Below are positions 53,435 to 62,526 of a stretch of DNA of 62,526 nucleotides, piece after piece (position 1 is the stretch's first letter; the number at the start of each line of letters is the position of its first letter). The position numbers and the translations under genes are program-made. Location: positions 1 through 62,526 of the forward strand of contig NZ_LQYA01000017.1 in the NCBI RefSeq assembly GCF_001531445.1, written 5' to 3'. The notes under the pieces are model-generated. The model did no database searches, was not told the origin of the DNA, and was given only the letters and a program-made list of their open reading frames with translations. The stretch comes from Sporosarcina koreensis (GTDB lineage: Bacteria; Bacillota; Bacilli; Bacillales_A; Planococcaceae).

Positions 53435-54568
53435 ATGAAATTTGAAATAATGAGAGATTGGTTACTCGAAGGATTGAATGACGTCATGAAAGCAATCAGT
53501 CAGAAAGTGGCCAACCCCATTTTGACCGGCGTAAAAATGGATGTGAATGAAAAAGGATTGACGATGACAGGAAGTGATTCGGATATTACGATCTGCACAT
53601 TCATCCCTGTTGAACAAGATGGCGAACAGATCATCCGTGTCATTGAACCAGGTTCTATCATCCTTCAGGCAAAAGTCTTCAGTGAAATTGTCCGTAAACT
53701 GCCGACGAACGATGTCATCATCGAAGTTGAAAACATGCAAACCCATATCCAATCAGGAAAATCTGAATTCCATCTGATCGGTTCAAATTCAGATGAATAC
53801 CCTGTTCTTCCAAATGTGAAAGACGAATACCGTTTCTCTTTGCCTTCCGATTTGATGAAATCGATTATCAAGGAAACTGTCTTTGCTGTATCCCAGCAGG
53901 AAACGCGCCCGATTTTAACGGGTGTGCATTGGGAAACGGACGAAGAAAAGCTTGTCTGTGTAGCAACCGATAGCCACCGTCTCGCCAGAAGGGAAATCGT
54001 CCCTGAAATGATGCCGGAAAGCCCATTCAGCGTAGTCATTCCAGGTAAAAGCCTTCAGGAGTTGAATAAAATCCTTCCGGATAACACAGATCTTGTCGAA
54101 ATCGTCATTGCAGATCAGCAAGTCCTTTTCAAATCTAGGAACGTATTGTTTTATTCAAGACTCCTGGAAGGGAATTATCCAGATACATCAAGATTGATCC
54201 CTTCCGAATATAAAACGACTGTACAAGTGAACGGCCGTAAATTATTACAGGCGATCGATCGGGCTTCGTTGCTCGCCCGTGAAGACCGAAATAATATTGT
54301 ACGATTCTCTGCAGAAGGCGGTAACACTATTGAAGTCTCATCCAATTCTCCGGAAATCGGAAAGGTTGAGGAATTGATCGAGGCGCTCGATGTAAATGGC
54401 GAGGACTTGAAAATTTCCTTCAGCGCCAAATATATGATGGATGCCTTAAAAGCCATCGAAGGCCAGGACATTGCGATCCATTTCACAGGTGCGATGAGGC
54501 CATTCATCTTGAAATCAATGGAAAGCGACGCAATTTTACAATTGATTTTACCTGTCAGGACATTTTAA
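53435..54568 (+). CDS. dnaN: DNA polymerase III beta sliding clamp
   Basis: A 377-residue clamp (MKFEIMRDWLLEGLNDVMKAISQKVANPILTGVKMDV; ending LILPVRTF). It has the three repeated domains and full family length. GAGGGTG precedes the ATG. It lies after oriC. Confidence 0.98.
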   Translation: MKFEIMRDWLLEGLNDVMKAISQKVANPILTGVKMDVNEKGLTMTGSDSDITICTFIPVEQDGEQIIRVIEPGSIILQAKVFSEIVRKLPTNDVIIEVENMQTHIQSGKSEFHLIGSNSDEYPVLPNVKDEYRFSLPSDLMKSIIKETVFAVSQQETRPILTGVHWETDEEKLVCVATDSHRLARREIVPEMMPESPFSVVIPGKSLQELNKILPDNTDLVEIVIADQQVLFKSRNVLFYSRLLEGNYPDTSRLIPSEYKTTVQVNGRKLLQAIDRASLLAREDRNNIVRFSAEGGNTIEVSSNSPEIGKVEELIEALDVNGEDLKISFSAKYMMDALKAIEGQDIAIHFTGAMRPFILKSMESDAILQLILPVRTF

Positions 54569-54591
54569 CAATCAGGAGACTGTCTATTTAC

Positions 54592-54640
54592 AACAGGCAA
54601 AGGAATGCAAAACGTTTTCCTTCGCCTGTTTCTTTTTATT
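54592..54640 (+). terminator. Terminator of dnaA-dnaN
   Basis: AACAGGCAAAGGAA pairs with TTCCTTCGCCTGTT with one bulge, followed by CTTTTT. Confidence 0.75.
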
Positions 54641-54730
54641 TCGTATACATCCTTTTCACTTACATTTTTACTTACAGCTGAAAGTTCGGTAAAATAGAGG
54701 GACAGACTAACTTATGAAGGACTGAAGCGG

Positions 54731-54970
54731 ATGGAACTCATGAAAATAGATACTGAATTCATCACATTAGGCCAATTGCTGAAAATGTCGAATTGTATAA
54801 GCTCCGGCGGCATGGCCAAATGGTTTTTGGAGGAAAACACTGTCTACGTAAACGGGGAAGTCGATCGTAGACGGGGCAAAAAGCTATATGACGGAGATAT
54901 CGTCACTATTCCCGGTGCAGGCAAATTCAAAATATCCACATCCTTAGACGGTCAATCGGATGTTCATTGA
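54731..54970 (+). CDS. yaaA: S4-like RNA-binding protein YaaA/RlbA
   Basis: A 79-residue protein ([42 protein letters not shown]), an S4 domain by its GGMAKWFL and [13 protein letters not shown] pattern. It lies between dnaN and recF and overlaps recF by 11 bp. Possible ribosome biogenesis role; function not settled. Confidence 0.92.
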   Translation: MELMKIDTEFITLGQLLKMSNCISSGGMAKWFLEENTVYVNGEVDRRRGKKLYDGDIVTIPGAGKFKISTSLDGQSDVH

Positions 54971-56081
54971 ACGGCTTGCTCTAACGGATTACCGGAATTA
55001 TTCTTCTCTTGAACTATCCTTTTCCCCGCATATCAACGTTTTAATTGGTGAAAATGCACAAGGAAAAACGAACATTATGGAGGCGATCTACGTATTATCG
55101 ATGGCGAAATCGCATCGCACAGCAAATGATCGTGAACTTATACGTTGGGAACAAGAGTATGGTAAAATAGAAGGGGACATCCAGCGAAAATACGGACGTC
55201 TCCCGCTTGAATTGACGATATCGAAAAAAGGCAAAAAAGCGCGGGTCAACCATTTGGAACAAAACCGGCTTAGCCTCTATATTGGGCAACTCAATGTTGT
55301 CATGTTCGCTCCGGAGGACTTGAATCTTGTAAAGGGAAGTCCACAGGTCCGAAGAAGATTCTTAGACATGGAAATCGGACAAATCTCCCCCGTCTATCTC
55401 CATGACCTGCTGACTTTTCAAAAGGTCTTAAAACAACGGAACGCAATCCTCAAAGATCATCGCGGTAAATTGGATTTTACGGACGTCATGTTCGATATTT
55501 ATACAGAACAATATATACAGCTCGCTGTTCAGATCATACGGAAACGATTTTATTTCATCGAACTGCTTCAAAAATGGGCGGAGCCGATCCATAAAGGGAT
55601 TTCCAGGGGCCTTGAGCAGTTAAAAGTGACGTATGGGACATTAAAAGAGTTGGATTCTGGGCAGACTGCTGAACAGATGGAAGAAATACTCAGCCAAAAA
55701 TTGCACGAAGTGAGACGTCGTGAGTTGGAACGCGGAATGACACTGATCGGACCGCACCGTGACGATCTCCATTTTTTTGTGAATGGCTATGATATCCAAA
55801 CGTACGGTTCGCAAGGGCAGCAGCGGACAACGGCGCTGTCCCTTAAACTTGCGGAAATAGACCTTGTCAAACAGGAAGTCGGAGAGACGCCGGTCCTTCT
55901 TTTGGATGACGTGCTTTCCGAGCTCGATGATTATCGCCAGTCCCATCTGTTGAACACGATGCAAGGCCAAGTGCAGACATTCGTCACGACGACGAACATT
56001 GCAGGAATCGACCATGAGACGATACGCGACGCCGAACTGTATGAAGTATCGGCGGGCAAGGTCAGCGATAAAGGGAATTGA
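54960..56081 (+). CDS. recF: DNA replication/repair protein RecF
   Basis: A 373-residue SMC-like ATPase. [15 protein letters not shown] (Walker A), [23 protein letters not shown] signature ([14 protein letters not shown]), and [12 protein letters not shown] (Walker B). It helps load RecA at gaps. ATG 54960 overlaps the yaaA end. Confidence 0.97.
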   Translation: MFIERLALTDYRNYSSLELSFSPHINVLIGENAQGKTNIMEAIYVLSMAKSHRTANDRELIRWEQEYGKIEGDIQRKYGRLPLELTISKKGKKARVNHLEQNRLSLYIGQLNVVMFAPEDLNLVKGSPQVRRRFLDMEIGQISPVYLHDLLTFQKVLKQRNAILKDHRGKLDFTDVMFDIYTEQYIQLAVQIIRKRFYFIELLQKWAEPIHKGISRGLEQLKVTYGTLKELDSGQTAEQMEEILSQKLHEVRRRELERGMTLIGPHRDDLHFFVNGYDIQTYGSQGQQRTTALSLKLAEIDLVKQEVGETPVLLLDDVLSELDDYRQSHLLNTMQGQVQTFVTTTNIAGIDHETIRDAELYEVSAGKVSDKGN

Positions 56082-56116
56082 AGATCCATTCCTGTTTGAA
56101 AGTGATAGAAGGTTAG

Positions 56117-58075
<1,959 letters not shown>

Positions 58076-58192
58076 TTGAGTCAAAATATATATCAATATA
58101 TGAACATGGAACATGGACCTGCAACAGACGGGGCTTTGTTCAGTTGACAGGCTGTGCGTGAAAAGCGCCTGAGTTGAAAGGAGTTTGACAAT

Positions 58193-60727
58193 ATGGCAGA
58201 TATGCCAAAACGTGGTGTCCAAGGCATTAACATCAGTACGGAGATGAAGACATCCTTTCTCGACTATGCGATGAGTGTTATCGTTTCCCGGGCATTGCCT
58301 GACGTGAGGGATGGGTTGAAGCCCGTCCACCGCCGAATTCTTTATGCGATGCAGGATCTTGGAAACACCGCGGATAAACCACATAAGAAATCAGCCCGTA
58401 TCGTCGGGGACGTAATTGGTAAGTATCACCCCCATGGCGACAGTGCCGTCTATGACACGATGGTTCGGATGGCACAGGATTTCAACTATCGCTATATGCT
58501 CGTTGATGGCCATGGGAATTTCGGTTCTGTTGATGGCGATGCAGCTGCGGCGATGCGTTACACAGAATCACGGATGTCACGGATCGCGATGGAATTGTTG
58601 CGAGACATCAATAAAGACACGATCGATTACCAAGATAACTACGACGGTCAAGAGAAAGAACCGATTGTCCTGCCGAGCCGTTTCCCAAATCTTCTTGTCA
58701 ATGGAACATCGGGCATAGCGGTCGGAATGGCTACGAATATCCCGCCGCATCATTTAGGTGAAACAATTGACGGGGTACTTGCGATGGCAGACAATCCGGC
58801 AATCACTACCGAGGAGTTGATGGAAATCATCCCAGGTCCGGATTTCCCGACCGGGGGTATCATCCTTGGCAGAAGCGGTATCCGCAGAGCATATGAAACC
58901 GGGCGCGGTTCAATTATCATCAGAGGTAAAATTGAAATTGAACAGCAGTCTAACGGTAAAGAAACAATTATAGTAACAGAGCTTCCTTACCAGGTGAACA
59001 AAGCACGGCTCATCGAGAAGATCGCCGAGCTTGTCCGTGACAAGCGGATTGAAGGCATCACGCATTTGGCGGATGAATCCGACCGGACTGGGATGCGCAT
59101 TGTCATCGAAGTCCGCAGGGATGCCAACGCACATGTATTGTTGAATAATCTTTACAAGCACACTGCCCTGCAATCGAGCTTCGGCATCAATATGCTTGCG
59201 CTCGTTGACGGACAGCCGAAAATCCTAGCGTTGAAAGAAATTCTTTATCATTATTTGGAACATCAGAAAGTGGTCATCCGAAGACGTACTCAATACGAGT
59301 TGAATAAAGCGGAAGACCGCGCACACATTTTGGAAGGTTTACGGATTGCACTCGATCATATCGATGAAATCATCGCTCTGATCCGTGGTTCAAAAACGAC
59401 CGATGAAGCCAAAACGGGACTCATGGAACGTTTCAATTTGTCTGAACGACAATCCCAGGCCATTCTTGATATGCGCCTTCAACGTTTGACAGGATTGGAA
59501 CGCGATAAAATCGAGAATGAATACCAAGAGCTCTTAGTCTTGATTTCCGAGTTGCGCGCCATTCTTGCAGACGAGGAAAAAGTGCTCGATATCATACGTG
59601 AAGAGCTGCTGGAAGTGAAGCAGCGTTTCGCCGATGATCGTAGGACTGAAATTGGAAGCGGCGGTGCGGAAATGCTCGAGGATGAGGACCTCATCCCTGT
59701 TGAGAACTCCGTATTGACATTGACGCATAACGGCTACATCAAAAGGCTCCCTGCCAGTACGTACCGGAGCCAGCGTCGCGGAGGCCGCGGTATTCAAGGA
59801 ATGGGGACGAATGACGATGACTTTGTCGAGCATTTGTTGAACACCTCGACACATGATACGATCCTGTTCTTTACAAGCCGAGGAAGAGTATTCCGCAAGA
59901 AGGGCTATGAAGTGCCGGAATTCAGCAGGACGGCGAAAGGTCTGCCAATCATCAATCTGCTGGATGTCGACAAGGATGAAAAGGTCACAGCCATGATTCC
60001 TGTAGAGAAATTCGAGGAGGATAAATATCTTTTCTTCGCTACACGTGGTGGTGTCGTCAAGCGTACATCGGTTGCCGACTTTGCCAATATCCGCTCCAAC
60101 GGCTTGATCGCTTTGACATTGCGCGGCGATGATGAATTGATCGGCGTGAAAATGACGAATGGCGATCAGAACATCGCAATCGGTACACGTGATGGCATGC
60201 TTATCAAATTCGACGAGCGAGATATCCGTTCCATGGGCCGTGTCGCAAGTGGCGTCCGTGGAATCCGTTTACGTGAAGGAGATATTGCTGTCGGCATGGA
60301 CACTGTATCGGAAGGCGATGAAATTCTAGTCGTTACGGAAAAGGGCTTCGGAAAACGGACACCGGAAGACGAATACCGCATCCAAACACGTGGTGGATAT
60401 GGATTAAAGACATTGAACGTCACCGATCGGAACGGTCAGCTCGTTGCAATGAAAACGGTCGACGGATCGGAAGATCTTATGCTGATTACAATCCATGGCA
60501 TTCTCATCCGCATGGATATTGAAGACATTTCCTCAATCGGCCGCAGCACGCAAGGCGTCCGCCTGATCCGTCTTGGAGAAGATGAACTTGTCGCGACAGT
60601 CGCAAAAGTCGAGAAGGAAGACGAGCATGAAGAAATCGACGAAAATGGCGACAATGATGAACATCATACGGAAGTAGAGATGGATGGGTCCATCGAAGTG
60701 GATGATGTAGAAGACACAGAAGAATGA
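58193..60727 (+). CDS. gyrA: DNA gyrase subunit A
   Basis: An 844-residue breakage-reunion subunit. The catalytic Tyr lies in [11 protein letters not shown]. The quinolone-determining region reads [19 protein letters not shown]: the Ser is present and the acidic position is Asp rather than the Glu of B. subtilis, so no classic resistance change is seen. The C-terminal beta-pinwheel has [11 protein letters not shown] as the GyrA box. A long acidic tail ([15 protein letters not shown]...) is present. GGAGTTTGACA precedes the ATG. Confidence 0.98.
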   Translation: MADMPKRGVQGINISTEMKTSFLDYAMSVIVSRALPDVRDGLKPVHRRILYAMQDLGNTADKPHKKSARIVGDVIGKYHPHGDSAVYDTMVRMAQDFNYRYMLVDGHGNFGSVDGDAAAAMRYTESRMSRIAMELLRDINKDTIDYQDNYDGQEKEPIVLPSRFPNLLVNGTSGIAVGMATNIPPHHLGETIDGVLAMADNPAITTEELMEIIPGPDFPTGGIILGRSGIRRAYETGRGSIIIRGKIEIEQQSNGKETIIVTELPYQVNKARLIEKIAELVRDKRIEGITHLADESDRTGMRIVIEVRRDANAHVLLNNLYKHTALQSSFGINMLALVDGQPKILALKEILYHYLEHQKVVIRRRTQYELNKAEDRAHILEGLRIALDHIDEIIALIRGSKTTDEAKTGLMERFNLSERQSQAILDMRLQRLTGLERDKIENEYQELLVLISELRAILADEEKVLDIIREELLEVKQRFADDRRTEIGSGGAEMLEDEDLIPVENSVLTLTHNGYIKRLPASTYRSQRRGGRGIQGMGTNDDDFVEHLLNTSTHDTILFFTSRGRVFRKKGYEVPEFSRTAKGLPIINLLDVDKDEKVTAMIPVEKFEEDKYLFFATRGGVVKRTSVADFANIRSNGLIALTLRGDDELIGVKMTNGDQNIAIGTRDGMLIKFDERDIRSMGRVASGVRGIRLREGDIAVGMDTVSEGDEILVVTEKGFGKRTPEDEYRIQTRGGYGLKTLNVTDRNGQLVAMKTVDGSEDLMLITIHGILIRMDIEDISSIGRSTQGVRLIRLGEDELVATVAKVEKEDEHEEIDENGDNDEHHTEVEMDGSIEVDDVEDTEE

Positions 60728-60730
60728 TTT

Positions 60731-60778
60731 AAAAAAAGTTATTGAGACGGCAGAATTGCCGCTCAATAACTTTTTTTC
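60731..60778 (+). terminator. Terminator of gyrA
   Basis: AAAAAAAGTTATTGAG pairs with CTCAATAACTTTTTTT, a strong stem with an inner CGGCA/TGCCG hairpin. Confidence 0.9.
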
Positions 60779-60849
60779 TATCGTCTATTTTGAATATTTG
60801 CAGTATGATAGACCTTAAGAGACGATCGGAAAGTGGTGACACCTTACAG

Positions 60850-61947
60850 ATGGAAGTATATAAAACGAGCAGTGAGCTGCGTGCAGGAATTTTACTGAAA
60901 GAAGACGTATATGGCAAGACGAAGTATCCGATTATGCGAAAGGACACAGAACTAACGCAGGAACATATACAAGTGTTGCAGGCTTTTGGCGTGAAGCGCG
61001 TCAAGGTGGAAGAGCGGGTCGTCCAAAAAGACATTCCAGAATCGGAGAAGGATTCTTCCATGAATGCTGAAGACATTCTGGATAATATTCCGGTAAGCAT
61101 GTACCAGCTACGCAAAGAATATAACGAAGCGGTCCGTGTGTATAAGAAGGAATTCAACTATTGGAGGGCTGGTCAACGTCCTAATGTCCCGAAAGTCCGC
61201 GGATTCATCATTCCATTGCTTGAGAAATTCCTTAAGCAGAAACAAATGCTTACGATGTTGAACGAATTCTCAAACCCAGAAGAATACATTTATCATCATT
61301 CCGTCGCTGTCGGGATTCTTGCAGCAGCGATCAGCAATCAAATGGGATATGAAAAAGGAGACGCACTGCAATTAGGATTGGCGGGTGCATTAGCGGATTG
61401 CGGCATGGCGAAAATTGCGCCTTCCATACTGGAAAAGACCGCGTTCCTAACGAAAGAAGAATATAACGAAGTGAAAAAGCATACGTTGTTCAGCGTGAAA
61501 ATGATACAGGACACACCCTTGCTCAGGCAGGAAATGAAACTGGCAATTCTTCAACATCATGAGCGTCTTGATGGAAGCGGCTACCCACGCGGAGAGAAGA
61601 TGGAGACCATTTCGGTATTCTCCCAAATCCTCGCGGTGGCGGATGTCTTCCATGCGATGACGTCGGAAAGATTATACAGAGTAAAACATTCCCCTTACAA
61701 AGTGATCGAAATGATTAAAGAAGAGGAGTTCGGTAAATTCGATATAAAAGTCGTGGATGCGCTTCATAGACTTGTCGGCAATCTGTCTATCGGGACAAGG
61801 GTGAAGCTGACGGATGGGGAAGTCGGCGAAATCATGTTCATTCATCGCGATACACCATTAAGGCCGATGATCAAAAAGATAGCGGATGGAGTCATCATTG
61901 ATTTGGCGACGCACAGAGGCATTGCAATCTCAAAGATTGTGGAATGA
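60850..61947 (+). CDS. HD-GYP domain protein with a degenerate metal site
   Basis: A 365-residue cytoplasmic protein. An N-terminal ~150-residue region (TSSELRAGILLKEDVYGKT) is like the DUF3391/HD-GYP N-part. HD-GYP at ~150-320: HHSVAVGILAAAIS, LGLAGALADCGMAKI, VKKHTLFSVKMI, LQHHERLDGSGYPRG and AVADVFHAMTSERLYR. In place of the HD dyad there is A-D (ADCGM), and the usual Lys is Met, so canonical di-iron/c-di-GMP hydrolysis may be lost or changed. ATG 60850 begins the conserved part. It follows gyrA on the same strand with its own terminator. Confidence 0.85.
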   Translation: MEVYKTSSELRAGILLKEDVYGKTKYPIMRKDTELTQEHIQVLQAFGVKRVKVEERVVQKDIPESEKDSSMNAEDILDNIPVSMYQLRKEYNEAVRVYKKEFNYWRAGQRPNVPKVRGFIIPLLEKFLKQKQMLTMLNEFSNPEEYIYHHSVAVGILAAAISNQMGYEKGDALQLGLAGALADCGMAKIAPSILEKTAFLTKEEYNEVKKHTLFSVKMIQDTPLLRQEMKLAILQHHERLDGSGYPRGEKMETISVFSQILAVADVFHAMTSERLYRVKHSPYKVIEMIKEEEFGKFDIKVVDALHRLVGNLSIGTRVKLTDGEVGEIMFIHRDTPLRPMIKKIADGVIIDLATHRGIAISKIVE

Positions 61948-61949
61948 AG

Positions 61950-61990
61950 AGAATAAAGCCGCGCTACCGGTGCAGCGGCTTTATTCTTTG
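61950..61990 (+). terminator. Terminator of the HD-GYP gene
   Basis: GAATAAAGCCGC pairs with GCGGCTTTATTC, a perfect 12-bp stem, then TTTGG. Confidence 0.85.
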
Positions 61991-62046
61991 GGGAAAGAAA
62001 GTAAGTAAGTAATAGTATAGAAGGAAAGAAAAAAATGAAAAAGGTA

Positions 62047-62075
62047 TTGCATTCAAAAAGACAAGATGGTATAGT
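62047..62075 (+). promoter_or_regulatory. rrn promoter P1
   Basis: TTGCAT (62047-62052), 17-nt spacer, TATAGT (62070-62075). First of two tandem rRNA promoters about 98 nt apart. Confidence 0.65.
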
Positions 62076-62144
62076 AAATAACGTTGCGTTTCCGGTAAGT
62101 GAATAACTACTAAAAACAACTTAAAATTTTTTTTAGGAAAGTTG

Positions 62145-62174
62145 TTGACAAAGGAATTGCAAGCGTGGTATTAT
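62145..62174 (+). promoter_or_regulatory. rrn promoter P2 and leader
   Basis: TTGACA (62145-62150), 18-nt spacer, TATTAT (62169-62174). The leader that follows has CCTTGAAAACTGAACA, a phrase usual in Bacillota rRNA operons just before 16S and part of the antitermination/processing region. No gene lies in 61991-62350. Confidence 0.75.
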
Positions 62175-62350
62175 ATAAGAGTTGCTTCTGACGGAGCGAC
62201 ACACAATGAACCTTGAAAACTGAACAGCAAAACGTCAACAAATAAAGTTCTCGAGCCGACCTTGTCGGTGAAAAGAACAAACGAATCTTCGGATTCAAAA
62301 TTGACATCTTAAATGATGCCAGCAAGAAACTCGAGCTACTCGAATTTCTC

Positions 62351-62526
62351 TATTATGGAGAGTTTGATCCTGGCTCAGGACGAACGCTGGCGGCGTGCCT
62401 AATACATGCAAGTCGAGCGGATTGAAGGGAGCTTGCTCCTTGATATTAGCGGCGGACGGGTGAGTAACACGTGGGCAACCTGCCCTGCAGATGGGGATAA
62501 CTCCGGGAAACCGGGGCTAATACCGA
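62351..62526 (+). rRNA. rrs: 16S ribosomal RNA, 5' part (cut by window edge)
   Basis: Starts near the phrase TATGGAGAGTTTGATCC and continues with CTGGCTCAGGACGAACGCTG and GTGCCTAATACATGCAAGTC, the universal 16S 5' domain of Bacillota. About 176 nt are present. The exact mature 5' end is estimated by analogy. Confidence 0.96.

Noticed and set aside
61991..62350. tRNA genes before 16S
   Set aside because: No cloverleaf or TTCGA-type T-loop is seen. The stretch holds promoters and leader only.

Overview
The window comes from a low-to-mid GC, endospore-forming Bacillota, most like Planococcaceae (Sporosarcina/Lysinibacillus type). I infer this from the gene order around oriC, the walRKHIJ operon, the YyaC spore protein and the Firmicutes 16S 5' end. 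No database search was run. Numbering passes from the accessory left part, through the left arm of the origin (mostly minus strand), over oriC at about 51.4-53.4 kb, to the start of an rRNA operon at 62.35 kb.

Region by region. 1-13.2 kb is accessory: an ABC transporter with a TetR regulator, three small genes, an operon of a GGDEF-EAL protein, a TPP enzyme and a carboxymuconolactone-decarboxylase-like protein, an SDR-SDR-MarR operon, a GntR regulator, an LrgA/LrgB pair, a deaminase and an aromatic-acid-exporter-like protein. 13.3-20.7 kb is a mosaic block next to the 3' end of rlmH: a methyltransferase, an aminoglycoside-phosphotransferase-like gene behind an attenuator with a leader peptide, a two-component system, and a sigma factor with a DUF4179 protein. 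Sequences like the 3' end of rlmH recur in direct orientation at 13299, 18592 and 20666. This is the arrangement left by staphylococcal cassette chromosome (SCC) elements, but no ccr recombinase is present. 20.7-35.1 kb holds rlmH, a CxxH/CxxC protein, htrC, walJIHKR, an M23 peptidase, dnaB, rplI, gdpP and yybS. 35.4-51.4 kb holds rpsR-ssb-rpsF, ychF, yyzM, mscS, yyaC, parAB, noc, rsmG, mnmG, mnmE, jag, yidC, rnpA and rpmH. 51.4-62.5 kb holds oriC, dnaA, dnaN, yaaA, recF, gyrB, gyrA, a degenerate HD-GYP gene, two tandem rrn promoters and the first ~176 nt of 16S rRNA.

How it works together. The core genes run replication (DnaA, DnaN, DnaB, RecF, gyrase), segregation (ParA, ParB, two parS sites, Noc), cell-wall homeostasis (WalRK with its regulators and an M23 hydrolase), c-di-AMP turnover (GdpP) and tRNA/rRNA modification (MnmE, MnmG, RsmG, RlmH). 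Non-coding structure is rich. There are four copies of a structured repeat with copy-specific complementary ends, a second repeat between rpmH and rnpA, a multi-hairpin element at the end of mscS, a 20-nt-period ACGCATAA array, and a DnaA-box cluster at rlmH about 30 kb from oriC. The most interesting feature is the putative SCC-like island at rlmH, with the attenuator-controlled phosphotransferase inside it.
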